NCBI GenBank assembly: GCA_015233135.1
Contig: JADFYH010000026.1
Span: forward strand, 1,092-42,421
Length of the DNA: 41,330 bases
From: Deltaproteobacteria bacterium
GTDB lineage: Bacteria; UBA10199; JADFYH01
Direction of reading: 5' to 3'
Below are positions 31,800-39,904 of the stretch, piece by piece (within the stretch, counting starts at the first letter, position 1; the number at the start of each line of letters is the position of its first letter). The translations under genes and the position numbers were made by a program. The notes under the pieces were generated by a model. That model was not told the origin of the DNA. It searched no databases and worked only from the letters and a program-made list of their open reading frames with translations.

Positions 31800-33344
31800 T
31801 CAGATAAACTGCCGACTTGTTAGTAACTCCTTCAACACACAAGGAATCTTCTCCGCAATATCCCAGGCCAAGATCCCCTTCTCCCCTTTTTCTTCGGCTA
31901 CTAAATCTCCCGCTCGTCCATGAATCCAAATCCCCGCCTTCGCGGCCACTTTCATAGAAAGCCCTTGAGCCAGCAAGCCGCCAAGCAAACCTGTGAGCAC
32001 ATCTCCTGCACCTGCGGTGGCCATTCCTGGATTTCCATTGGAGTTGAACCAGAGTTCTCCACTGGGTGTGGCGAGTACAGAACGATAGCCTTTGAGTAAA
32101 ACCCACACTTGAAATTTTTTGGCAAAGTTTAAAACTTCTTCATATTCCCTCTCCTTTATAAGGAGAGGGTTAGGGGGAGGTAGTCCCTCTAACAGCCGCT
32201 GCATCTCCCCCGTATGCGGAGTCAAAAGGACTGGGGCTTTTATTTTTTTGAGGATAGAGAGATCGGTCGCAATCAAATTCAAGGCATCGGCATCCAACAC
32301 CAGAGGGGTTTGAACTTGTGGAAGAAGAGAAAAAATAAAATTTTTAGTCTCCCCAGAAACTCCCATCCCTGGCCCAATGGCTACAGCCTTAAACTTCCCC
32401 CTTTGTAAAAGAGAAAGCGATTCCGGAGAAGAAAGGTTAAAGGGTTCAAACATGATTTCTGAAAATTTGGGGTCAATCTTTTGATACGCCTCTTCCGGCA
32501 AGGCTAGCGTAGACAAGCCCGCCCCTGAACGTAAAACTGCCCGAGCCGTCATCAAGGCGGCTCCTATTTTGTTGCGGGAACCCGCAATAGTGAGAGCTTG
32601 TCCAAATTTATATTTGTGGCTTTGGCGTGGACGGGCTTTCAAAAAAGATCGGAAGGCTTCGGGCGTAATCAGAAATTCTTTTCGTTTGATTTTTGAATCA
32701 TAAGCGTCGGGGATCCCAATCGGAAAAACATGAATGTGCCCTGCCAGAAAACAATCCGGTCCTTTCACCAGGCCCAATTTGGGACGATGCAGACTTAAAG
32801 TCTCAGACGCATAAATAGCTTCCCCCATTTTTTCTCCACTCGTCGCACAAAGTCCGGAGGGAATATCCACCGAAAGAATGGGGACCTTCATCGCATTCAA
32901 CTCTGCAACCAAATAGGCAAAATAATCGGTGAGCGGACGAGAAAGCCCTGTGCCAAACAGGGCATCGAGGATGAAGGGAGAGGAGGCAATTTCGTCGTAA
33001 TAAATCTTGAGTAAACGTTGTGTATGCAAGGGAATGAAGGGAAGAGGTAAACGCCTCAAATTGATTAAGGCGTCCCCGCGGTAAGATTCTTCAGGCGCTG
33101 CCAGAAAAACTTTTATTGAAATTTTTGACTCGTGTAAAATTCGGGCAACGACCAAGCCATCTCCACCGTTGTTTCCCGGGCCGCAGAGGATAGAAATTTG
33201 CAGGGCCGCCGCTTGTTGCATCCTGATTATATAATCCGCAATCGCGCGCCCCGCATTTTCCATCAGGGCCAGGGAAGGAATTCCCTCTTTTTGGATGGCT
33301 TGTTTATCCATCCATTGCATTTCTTCGCGGGTGACGAGGATCAT
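31800..33344 (-). CDS. nnr: Bifunctional NAD(P)H-hydrate epimerase/dehydratase
   Basis: 514 residues, the usual size for the fused enzyme. The N-terminal YjeF_N epimerase (residues ~1-215) has MENAGRAIADYI, LCGPGNNGGDGLVVARIL and ILDALFGTGLSRPL. The C-terminal ribokinase-like dehydratase has AGSRNKIGAALMTARAVLRS, AIGPGMG, DADALNLI, LTPHTGEMQRLLEG and NGNPGMATAGAGDVLTGLLG. Together they repair hydrated NAD(P)H in the cytoplasm. A REP-like palindrome (32145-32182) is inserted in frame right after TPHTGEMQRLLEG, encoding PPPNPLLIKERE in a surface loop, so function is probably kept. It starts 8 bp after pdxJ. Confidence 0.95.
   Translation of the reverse strand: MILVTREEMQWMDKQAIQKEGIPSLALMENAGRAIADYIIRMQQAAALQISILCGPGNNGGDGLVVARILHESKISIKVFLAAPEESYRGDALINLRRLPLPFIPLHTQRLLKIYYDEIASSPFILDALFGTGLSRPLTDYFAYLVAELNAMKVPILSVDIPSGLCATSGEKMGEAIYASETLSLHRPKLGLVKGPDCFLAGHIHVFPIGIPDAYDSKIKRKEFLITPEAFRSFLKARPRQSHKYKFGQALTIAGSRNKIGAALMTARAVLRSGAGLSTLALPEEAYQKIDPKFSEIMFEPFNLSSPESLSLLQRGKFKAVAIGPGMGVSGETKNFIFSLLPQVQTPLVLDADALNLIATDLSILKKIKAPVLLTPHTGEMQRLLEGLPPPNPLLIKEREYEEVLNFAKKFQVWVLLKGYRSVLATPSGELWFNSNGNPGMATAGAGDVLTGLLGGLLAQGLSMKVAAKAGIWIHGRAGDLVAEEKGEKGILAWDIAEKIPCVLKELLTSRQFI
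32145..32182. repeat. REP-like palindrome inside nnr
   Basis: TTCCCTCTCCTTTATAAGGAGAGGGTTAGGGGGAGG, in frame within nnr and encoding PPPNPLLIKERE. The frame is kept across it. Confidence 0.8.
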
Positions 33345-33352
33345 GGTTAGCC

Positions 33353-34066
33353 CTATTTTAACAACGTTTTCATCTCCCTCACCGCCTGCGCAAAACCCAC
33401 CATCACGGCACGCGCAACGATAGAATGCCCTATATTGTATTCAATAATTTCTGGAATCGACAAGAGCTTGGACGTATTCTCATAATGTAGCCCATGGCCT
33501 GCATAAATTTTGAGGCCGATTTTTTCCCCAAACTGGGAAGCCTGCTTCAAACGCTCAAATTCTTTTTTTTGTGCGGCTTCTGTTTCTGCGTCGGCATATT
33601 GGCCTGTGTGCAGTTCGACAGCGCCCACTCCCAAATCGATCGAAAGCTGCAAGTCTTCTACATCAGGATTAATAAACAAACTCACAGGAAGCCCAGCCTG
33701 CTGAAGCAGATGAATTTGCTTTTTTAAAAAGTCAAAATTTTGTTTGAGATTTAATCCCCCCTCTGTGGTGAGCTCCAGGCGTTTTTCGGGGACCAAAGTG
33801 ACCAGATCGGGTCTCACTTGCAGGGCAATCGCCACCATTTCATCCGTGGCCGCCATTTCCAGATTGAGTTTGATCTTTATTTTTTTTCTCAATTCAAAGA
33901 CATCGGCATCTTGAATATGCCGCCGATCTTCGCGCAGATGCACGGTAATTTGATCGGCTCCCGCTTCCTGCGCAATTAAGGCCGCCGCAAAGGGAGAAGG
34001 ATAAACGGTGTGACGCTGCTGACGAAGCGTCGCAACGTGATCAATATTGACTCCAAGACGTGGCAT
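33353..34066 (-). CDS. pdxJ: Pyridoxine 5'-phosphate synthase
   Basis: 237 residues, the normal length. Motifs: LGVNIDHVATLRQQR at the N-terminus, GADQITVHLREDRRHIQD, NLEMAATDEMV, VTLVPEKRLELTTEGGL, SLFINPD, VELHTGQYAD, KIYAGHGLHYEN, EYNIGHSIVARAVMVG. These are the phosphate-, substrate- and catalytic-residue segments of PdxJ. The enzyme condenses 1-deoxyxylulose 5-phosphate with 3-amino-2-oxopropyl phosphate in vitamin B6 synthesis. The ATG has AAAGGA 5 bases upstream. It lies 8 bp after glmM and 8 bp before nnr, clearly one operon. Confidence 0.97.
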   Translation of the reverse strand: MPRLGVNIDHVATLRQQRHTVYPSPFAAALIAQEAGADQITVHLREDRRHIQDADVFELRKKIKIKLNLEMAATDEMVAIALQVRPDLVTLVPEKRLELTTEGGLNLKQNFDFLKKQIHLLQQAGLPVSLFINPDVEDLQLSIDLGVGAVELHTGQYADAETEAAQKKEFERLKQASQFGEKIGLKIYAGHGLHYENTSKLLSIPEIIEYNIGHSIVARAVMVGFAQAVREMKTLLK

Positions 34067-34074
34067 ATAATCCT

Positions 34075-35430
34075 TTAAGCTAACACCTTCAACACCTCAG
34101 TTTTGATATCCGAAATAATATTTGGAATTAAAGCCTGATTTTCACATTCCACCATAATTCGAACCAGGGCCTCGGTTCCCGAATAACGCAGCAACAAACG
34201 TCCCTGTTCACCCAGTTTATTTTCAGAATCTTTCAGAAGTTTTTGCAGCGAAGGAAATTTTAAAAAATCTTCCCGACGCCCTACTTTGATATTTTCCAAA
34301 ACTTGAGGCAGCGGTTCAAAAAGTTTTTTCAGTTGTGAAAGTTTTTTACCCTGCTGTTTCATAATGGCCAGTATCTGCAAGGCCGCCAGCAGGCCATCTC
34401 CCGTTGTTGCATGATCCAGAAACACCATATGCCCCGATTGTTCCCCACCCAGATTATAAGCATTGCTACGCATGGCCTCCACGACATAACGATCACCCAC
34501 CTGCACTCTCAACAAATCGATTTTCTGTTCTTTTAAAAATCTCTCTAAGGCAAAATTACTCATCACCGTGGCCACCACGGTATTTTTATTGAGCCTGAAT
34601 TTTCTTTTTAGTTCCAGGGCAGCAATCGCTAAAAAAACATCCCCATCTAAAATTTCTCCCTGCTCATCACACAAAACAACCCGGTCGGCATCGCCATCTA
34701 AAGCAACTCCAATATCAGCCCCCAACTCTTTTACTTTCTGAGACAGATTTTGTGGATGAAGCGCACCGCAGCTCTCATTGATATTAAAACCATTGGGCGA
34801 AACTCCCATCGCAAAAACCTGAGCCCCCAACTCTTCAAACACCACAGGCGCCACCTTGTAAGCCGCACCATTTGCGCAATCGACCACAATTTTTATCCCT
34901 TCCAAAAAAAGATCTTTCGGAAAAGCACTTTTGAGAAATTCAATATAACGGCCCGGCGCATCTTCTACCCGAAAGGCCCTGCCAATTTCCGTACCGCTTG
35001 GTAAATCTCCCGATTCTTTTTGATTCAGTTTTTGTTCAAGTTGATATTCCAACTCGTCAGGCAATTTAAAACCTTCATGGTCAAAAAACTTGATTCCATT
35101 GTCGTAATAGGGATTGTGCGAGGCGGAGATCACCACCCCCGCATCGGCACGCATGGCGCGCGTGATGAAGGCAATGGCAGGTGTAGGCAAAGGACCCAAC
35201 AGGATGGCCTCTGCACCTGCCGAGCAAACCCCGCTGGAGAGCGCATTTTCAAACATGTAGCCCGAACGACGCGTGTCTTTGCCAATCACCACCCGGCTTT
35301 TATGGGGTGAGCCCTTTTGCTTAAAGAGTTGAGCAATGCCACGACCCAGGCCAAGAGCCACTTCGCTGGTCATGGGATGAATATTTGCTTTTCCGCGAAC
35401 CCCATCGGTGCCAAATAATTTTCTAATCAC
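34075..35430 (-). CDS. glmM: Phosphoglucosamine mutase
   Basis: 451 residues from the GTG at 35430 (VIRKLFGTDGVRGKAN), matching the family start. Upstream in-frame codons come from a REP-like palindrome and would add a spurious Leu/Arg-rich extension. Motifs: active-site Ser in VVISASHNPYYDNGIKFF (~100), metal loop ALDGDADRVV (~240), sugar-binding GGEQSGHMVF, phosphate-binding RYSGTEALVRIMVE near the C-terminus. It converts glucosamine 6-phosphate to glucosamine 1-phosphate for UDP-GlcNAc, the peptidoglycan and LPS precursor. The ribosome-binding site (GAGGGGGT) is the end of the palindrome. folP-glmM adjacency is conserved in many bacteria. Confidence 0.97.
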   Translation of the reverse strand: MIRKLFGTDGVRGKANIHPMTSEVALGLGRGIAQLFKQKGSPHKSRVVIGKDTRRSGYMFENALSSGVCSAGAEAILLGPLPTPAIAFITRAMRADAGVVISASHNPYYDNGIKFFDHEGFKLPDELEYQLEQKLNQKESGDLPSGTEIGRAFRVEDAPGRYIEFLKSAFPKDLFLEGIKIVVDCANGAAYKVAPVVFEELGAQVFAMGVSPNGFNINESCGALHPQNLSQKVKELGADIGVALDGDADRVVLCDEQGEILDGDVFLAIAALELKRKFRLNKNTVVATVMSNFALERFLKEQKIDLLRVQVGDRYVVEAMRSNAYNLGGEQSGHMVFLDHATTGDGLLAALQILAIMKQQGKKLSQLKKLFEPLPQVLENIKVGRREDFLKFPSLQKLLKDSENKLGEQGRLLLRYSGTEALVRIMVECENQALIPNIISDIKTEVLKVLA

Positions 35431-35431
35431 A

Positions 35432-36322
35432 CTACCCCCTCTCCCTACCCTCTCCCTCAAAGGGAGAGGGAGAAGATAAAAAATCATTTACTAAAGTACA
35501 AGTACGCCTCGCTGCCGCGACATTGTGCACACGTAGAAACTGGATTCCCTGGTTCAGGCACAAGGCATGGGCCACTTCGCTTAAAGTGGATCGATCACGA
35601 GGAACATGATCTTCTTCAAAATATTTTTTCAAAAAAGACTTTCGAGAAAGCCCTATCATTAAAGGTCGCCTGAATTTCTGCAATTGTTTTAAGTAGGCCA
35701 GCAACTGAACATTTTGGCTCCCTGTTTTGGCAAAACCAACACCAGGATCCAAAATAATCTTTCGCAGATCCACTTTTTTTTTATCGAGGGCTTCCAATTT
35801 TTCTTCAAAAAAACGACAGAGCTCTTCCATAATATTTGGATATCGATTCAAGCTCGACATCGTCTGTGGGTTTCCCCGCGAATGCATCAAGACTGCAGGC
35901 AGGTGATGCTGGGCCAAAAAAGGAATCATCTCTTTATCAAATTCAAAAGCGCTCACGTCATTGATGAGATCAACACCGTAAGAAAGAAGTTTCTCGGCAA
36001 CTTTCACCTTTCGCGTATCGAGTGAAACAGGCAAATTTATTTGATCTCTCAACACATCCAAAACAGGAAGAAGACGATCCAATTCTTTCTGCACCGTAAT
36101 TGCTGTAGCTCCGGGACGAGTCGACTCGGCACCAATTTCAATCAGATCGGCCCCTTGAGCTTGCAAGTCTAAGGCATGTTTCAGAGCCTGCTTGGGATTG
36201 TGATACAAATCTCCATCCGAGAAAGAATCGGGGGTCACATTTAAAATACCAATCAAAAAAGGAAAGGGCCCAAAAGAAAAATTTGTGGGACCGAGTTGGA
36301 GTGGAGAAAGATCCTGTAACAT
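35432..36322 (-). CDS. folP: Dihydropteroate synthase
   Basis: 296 residues, slightly longer than usual. Motifs: FLIGILNVTPDSFSDGD (pterin and phosphate loop), IEIGAESTRPGA, PVSLDTRKVKVAE, INDVSAFEFD, VLMHSRGNPQTM, IILDPGVGFAKTG, MIGLSRKSFL, LRVHNVAAAR. It joins p-aminobenzoate to dihydropterin pyrophosphate in folate synthesis. The natural end is near VNDFLSS; the last ~12 residues (PSPFEGEGRERG) and the stop come from the REP-like palindrome at 35433-35475. It starts 9 bp after ftsH and its stop is 1 bp before the glmM GTG. Confidence 0.96.
   Translation of the reverse strand: MLQDLSPLQLGPTNFSFGPFPFLIGILNVTPDSFSDGDLYHNPKQALKHALDLQAQGADLIEIGAESTRPGATAITVQKELDRLLPVLDVLRDQINLPVSLDTRKVKVAEKLLSYGVDLINDVSAFEFDKEMIPFLAQHHLPAVLMHSRGNPQTMSSLNRYPNIMEELCRFFEEKLEALDKKKVDLRKIILDPGVGFAKTGSQNVQLLAYLKQLQKFRRPLMIGLSRKSFLKKYFEEDHVPRDRSTLSEVAHALCLNQGIQFLRVHNVAAARRTCTLVNDFLSSPSPFEGEGRERG
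35433..35475. repeat. REP-like palindrome at the folP/glmM junction
   Basis: On the minus strand it reads CTCCCTTTGAGGGAGAGGGT... and ends in GAGGGGGTAG. It provides the folP C-terminal codons and stop as well as the glmM ribosome-binding site. Confidence 0.8.
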
Positions 36323-36331
36323 GAAATCAAA

Positions 36332-38266
36332 TCAAGCCTTCCCCGGCTGTGGACTCACAAAAGGAGACACAATATTTAAACCCACCGGGCTACTCACCGC
36401 TTCATTGACCCCAGAACTAGGTGTAGCACCCTCTGAATCTCCTTTTTTAAAGGGAGGAAGTTTCTCTCCAGCAATGACTCGATCAATTTGATCACTATCC
36501 AAGGTTTCATATTCCAAAAGGGCTTCCGCTAAATGCTCTAATTTTTCTCGATTGATAGAAAGCAGATGCTTGGAGCGATCATAATTTTTCAGCACTATCG
36601 TCTTAACTTCCTGGTCTATTTCCAGCGCAGTCTGTTCGCTGTAATCCTGGTGTTTGGAAATTTCTCGTCCCAGAAAAATTTGTTCTTCTTTTTTTCCAAA
36701 AGTAAGAGGGCCTAGTTTTTCGCTCATCCCCCACTCACACACCATGCGTCGCGCAAGATCGGTCGCTCGTTCGATATCATTTCCAGCCCCAGTGGTCACT
36801 TGCCCAAGCACCAATTCTTCTGCACAACGCCCTCCCATCAAAATGGAGATATCATTCTCAGTCTGCTCTTTCGATTGAGTAAATTTTTCGCCCACAGGCA
36901 ATTGCTGAGTCAATCCCAAAGCCATCCCCCTCGGAATAATGGTCACCTTATGAATAGGATCAGTGCCAGGAATTAACCGCGCCACCAGCGTATGTCCCGC
37001 TTCGTGGAAGGCCGTATTTTTCTTTTCTTCATCGCTAATCATCAAACTCTTGCGCTCATGCCCCATGAGAACTTTATCTTTAGCCATTTCAAAATCTTTC
37101 ATTTCCACCATCTTTTTATTTTGCCCCGCCGCAAAAAGTGCCGCTTCATTCACCAGATTTTCAAGATCTGCTCCACAAAAGCCGGGAGTGCCTCGAGCCA
37201 GCACCATCAAGTCTACGTCTCTCCCTACCGGAACGCGACGAGTATGAATTTTTAAGATTGCTTCGCGTCCTCGCAAATCGGGCCGTGCAACCACAATACG
37301 ACGATCAAACCGGCCAGGCCTCATTAAGGCAGGATCCAACACGTCCGGACGATTCGTGGCAGCAATTAAAATAACACCATCGTTCGATTCGAATCCATCC
37401 ATCTCAACCAGCAACTGATTTAAAGTTTGTTCCCGTTCATCGTGCCCACCTCCCAAGCCTGCACCACGATGACGACCCACAGCATCAATTTCATCAATAA
37501 AAATAATACAAGGCGCGTGTTTCTTCCCTTGCTCGAATAAATCCCGTACGCGTGAAGCGCCCACGCCCACAAACATCTCCACAAAATCGGAACCGGAAAT
37601 AGAAAAGAAAGGAACTCCGGCTTCGCCCGCAATTGCGCGAGCAAGAAGGGTTTTCCCTGTTCCCGGGGGCCCCATCAGCAAAACTCCCTTTGGAATACGC
37701 CCCCCCAGTTTGGTAAATTTTTTGGGGTCTTTCAAAAAATCGATGATTTCTTCCAGCTCGCTTTTGGCCTCATTTGCACCCGCCACATCGGCAAAGGTCA
37801 CTTTTTTCTGATTTTCATTCAAGAGGCGTGCCTTGCTTTTTCCAAAGCTCATTGCCTTGCCACCCCCCATTTGAAATTGGCGCATAAAAAAGAAAAGGAG
37901 AAAAAGCAGAAGGAGTACGGGAATCCAGGAAACCAAAAGCTGCTGCCACATCGGAGTATCTTTTCGTTTTTTATATTCGACTTTGGCATCCGTCTTGGAA
38001 AGCATTTCCAGGGCCTTCTCTGAATTCACAGGACCTATGGTCTCAAAAAGAATAGGCCCTTCTTTATACTCCTTCTTGAACTGGCCAAAGTATTCTTCTT
38101 CTTGGATGGAAATCTGTGCGATCTGGTTACTGGACGCTGCCTCGAGCAAATCACTGAAGCTCACAGGTTTTCTGAATTCAGTCTTGGTATTGAATACATT
38201 CACCAGGGAAACAAAAATAAGCAGAATCAAAATCCAGAATGCGAGCGTTTTATGCGTCTGTTTCAC
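36332..38266 (-). CDS. ftsH: ATP-dependent zinc metalloprotease FtsH
   Basis: 644 residues from the GTG at 38266 ([15 protein letters not shown]), preferred because AAAGG lies 7 bases upstream; an in-frame ATG at 38329 adds an unlikely 21 residues. First TM helix ~9-27, a periplasmic segment, second TM ~105-125 ([18 protein letters not shown]). AAA+ domain: Walker A GPPGTGKT, Walker [16 protein letters not shown], arginine finger RPGRFDRR. Protease domain: HEAGH zinc site, [10 protein letters not shown]. Membrane quality control; in many bacteria it also degrades RpoH, which is encoded in the same gene run. The C-terminal tail after DRVIAGE is not conserved and includes a repeat-derived segment ([12 protein letters not shown]). 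Confidence 0.97.
   Translation of the reverse strand: MKQTHKTLAFWILILLIFVSLVNVFNTKTEFRKPVSFSDLLEAASSNQIAQISIQEEEYFGQFKKEYKEGPILFETIGPVNSEKALEMLSKTDAKVEYKKRKDTPMWQQLLVSWIPVLLLLFLLFFFMRQFQMGGGKAMSFGKSKARLLNENQKKVTFADVAGANEAKSELEEIIDFLKDPKKFTKLGGRIPKGVLLMGPPGTGKTLLARAIAGEAGVPFFSISGSDFVEMFVGVGASRVRDLFEQGKKHAPCIIFIDEIDAVGRHRGAGLGGGHDEREQTLNQLLVEMDGFESNDGVILIAATNRPDVLDPALMRPGRFDRRIVVARPDLRGREAILKIHTRRVPVGRDVDLMVLARGTPGFCGADLENLVNEAALFAAGQNKKMVEMKDFEMAKDKVLMGHERKSLMISDEEKKNTAFHEAGHTLVARLIPGTDPIHKVTIIPRGMALGLTQQLPVGEKFTQSKEQTENDISILMGGRCAEELVLGQVTTGAGNDIERATDLARRMVCEWGMSEKLGPLTFGKKEEQIFLGREISKHQDYSEQTALEIDQEVKTIVLKNYDRSKHLLSINREKLEHLAEALLEYETLDSDQIDRVIAGEKLPPFKKGDSEGATPSSGVNEAVSSPVGLNIVSPFVSPQPGKA
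36431..36458. repeat. Palindrome remnant in the ftsH 3' end
   Basis: CTGAATCTCCTTTTTTAAAG followed by GGAGG, resembling the half-site of dispersed CCTTTTTAAAGG-type palindromes. It encodes PPFKKGDSE in the non-conserved FtsH tail. Confidence 0.45.
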
Positions 38267-38337
38267 AAGAAAGCCTTTCTTAAAATATAATCGACTTAGC
38301 CCTTGAAGAGCTAACACCGCCGCATCCAACGGATCAA

Positions 38338-39366
38338 CTAAAAAAACTTATTTTTTGAGCGCTTACCCCTTTTAGAATGCCGTTTAAAGACAAGTTCTGT
38401 CTTTTTGACAAATACCTCAATTTCATTGGCCAGGGTCACCCTTGCTTTTGGAGAGGAAGAAAGCAACAAGTGTTGGATGTTAAGCAAATGGACCCTTTTT
38501 ATTTTATCATAAGTTAAACCAATACATTTTAAACTTTCTTTTAATACCCTCAAACGAAGGACCCCAGGCAACTGCTGCAATTTAGTCCGACTGAGTGAAA
38601 GTCTATTCTGCGTTTGCAACTTCTGCTCTTCCAACCAAGATTTCATTTTTTGGGACAAATAGTCTTGTTCCTCCCTTAAAATTTCAAGATTCTGAGCAAA
38701 GAGTTCTAAAAATTTGGGGTTTATTTCGTGAAGGGCCTCAAAAAGCCCATGGCGGATTTTATTGCGCAGATACTCTGTTTTCAAGTTGGAAGAATCTTCC
38801 CTCCAAAGTATTTTTTTCTCTTGGGCATACTCCAAAATTTGCTTTCGACTGAAAGGAAGCAGGGGCCGAAGCAAAAAAAGCCCATTTTTTTCCAACACAC
38901 TTTTTTCTCTTAAGCCCACCCAAGCCTCGGGCCCTTTTCCCCGAAGCATTTGGATGAAAAAAGTTTCTGCGACATCGTTGGCCTGATGGGCGGTAACAAT
39001 AAGGCTACATTGTTTTTGGAGCGCCAGACTCTCCAGTAAACGGTAACGCCAGGCTCTTGCTAAAGCCTGGAGGTTTGTTTTTTTGGAACTGAGTTTTGAT
39101 TTCAGAGAGCGCTTATGGAAAGGCCGCTGATATCGCTTGGCCAATTCTTTGACAAAACTTGCGTCGTCATCCGATTCTTTTCCCCGCAAACCATGATCAA
39201 AATGCACGAAGGACAAGTCAAAACCCAATTCTCGGCCAAGGCGAAACAACAGATCGGCCAACACCACCGAATCCACCCCTCCTGAAATGGAAAGCAAAAT
39301 TTTATCGCTGGATGAGATCAGTTTTTTGGAAAGGACATGCTGCTTGAACTGAGAGTAGAGGCTCAT
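38338..39366 (-). CDS. tilS: tRNA(Ile)-lysidine synthase
   Basis: 342 residues from the ATG at 39366, chosen because it overlaps the fur stop (ATGA). PP-loop ATP site [17 protein letters not shown] (~24-40), then [60 protein letters not shown], and LREDSSN-type [19 protein letters not shown]. It attaches lysine to C34 of tRNA-Ile(CAU) so that AUA codons are read. It is shorter than the E. coli enzyme and lacks a clear C-terminal TilS_C domain, like other short TilS forms. A 71-bp gap separates it from ftsH; tilS-ftsH order is common in bacteria. Confidence 0.96.
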   Translation of the reverse strand: MSLYSQFKQHVLSKKLISSSDKILLSISGGVDSVVLADLLFRLGRELGFDLSFVHFDHGLRGKESDDDASFVKELAKRYQRPFHKRSLKSKLSSKKTNLQALARAWRYRLLESLALQKQCSLIVTAHQANDVAETFFIQMLRGKGPEAWVGLREKSVLEKNGLFLLRPLLPFSRKQILEYAQEKKILWREDSSNLKTEYLRNKIRHGLFEALHEINPKFLELFAQNLEILREEQDYLSQKMKSWLEEQKLQTQNRLSLSRTKLQQLPGVLRLRVLKESLKCIGLTYDKIKRVHLLNIQHLLLSSSPKARVTLANEIEVFVKKTELVFKRHSKRGKRSKNKFF

Positions 39367-39815
39367 ATTTTTTTTACTGAAACACACTCCTTACAATACC
39401 CATAAATCTCATGCACATGACTGACAATTTGAAAATGATAGCGTTTCGCCACCGATTTTTGCAGGGCTTCAATTTCATCTTCTTCAAATTCCAGAATTTT
39501 TCCACACTTTAAACAGATCAGATGATCGTGATGATCACCCGTTTTTTCGAAGCGCGAAAAACCATCTCCAAATTGCCACTGGTTGACAAATCCACATTCC
39601 TTGAAAATTTTTAAGGTGCGATAAACCGTCACATAACCAATGCGTGGATCCAGTTTCTTCACCTGGAAAAGGATTTCATCAATAGTGAGATGCCCTGCAG
39701 CATTAAGCATCGCCTCCAGAACTACTGCGCGCTTTTTTGTAAAACGAACCCCTTTTTCTCCCAAGGCCGCTTGCACTTCATCGGGAGTCCATTTTTTTTC
39801 TAGATTTTTTTTCAT
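39363..39815 (-). CDS. Fur family metal-responsive regulator
   Basis: 150 residues. Winged-helix DNA-binding part at ~12-90 (GVRFTKKRAVVLEAMLNAAG, HLTIDEILFQVKK, IGYVTVYRTLKIFKECGFV), then the metal-binding dimerisation part: GDHHDHLICLKCGKILEF (HHDH and CxxC) and SHVHEIYGYCKECVSV (second CxxC). This is the Fur pattern; with the HVHEIYGYC segment it fits Fur or Zur/PerR-like members, which cannot be separated from sequence alone. It heads the minus-strand operon and overlaps tilS by 4 bp. A 16-bp tandem repeat lies 39 bp upstream of its start and may hold its control site. Confidence 0.92.
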   Translation of the reverse strand: MKKNLEKKWTPDEVQAALGEKGVRFTKKRAVVLEAMLNAAGHLTIDEILFQVKKLDPRIGYVTVYRTLKIFKECGFVNQWQFGDGFSRFEKTGDHHDHLICLKCGKILEFEEDEIEALQKSVAKRYHFQIVSHVHEIYGYCKECVSVKKI

Positions 39816-39853
39816 GAAGCGAATGGCTAAAACAAACTGAAAGCTTCAATCAA

Positions 39854-39885
39854 GCGCTTTGTTATATCTGCGCTTTGTTATATCT
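39854..39885. repeat. Tandem 16-bp direct repeat upstream of the fur-family gene
   Basis: GCGCTTTGTTATATCT occurs twice head to tail with no spacer. On the minus strand each copy carries a TATAAC that could be a -10 box for the fur-tilS-ftsH operon, although no good -35 is visible. It does not match the classical Fur box. Confidence 0.5.
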
Positions 39886-39904
39886 TGAGGAGTGAGGGTA
39901 ATTT

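Noticed and set aside
35431-35487. N-terminal extension of GlmM to the upstream ATG
   Set aside because: The added residues (LLPLPLRERVGRGG) are encoded by the REP-like palindrome; the family start is the GTG giving VIRKLFGTDGVRG.
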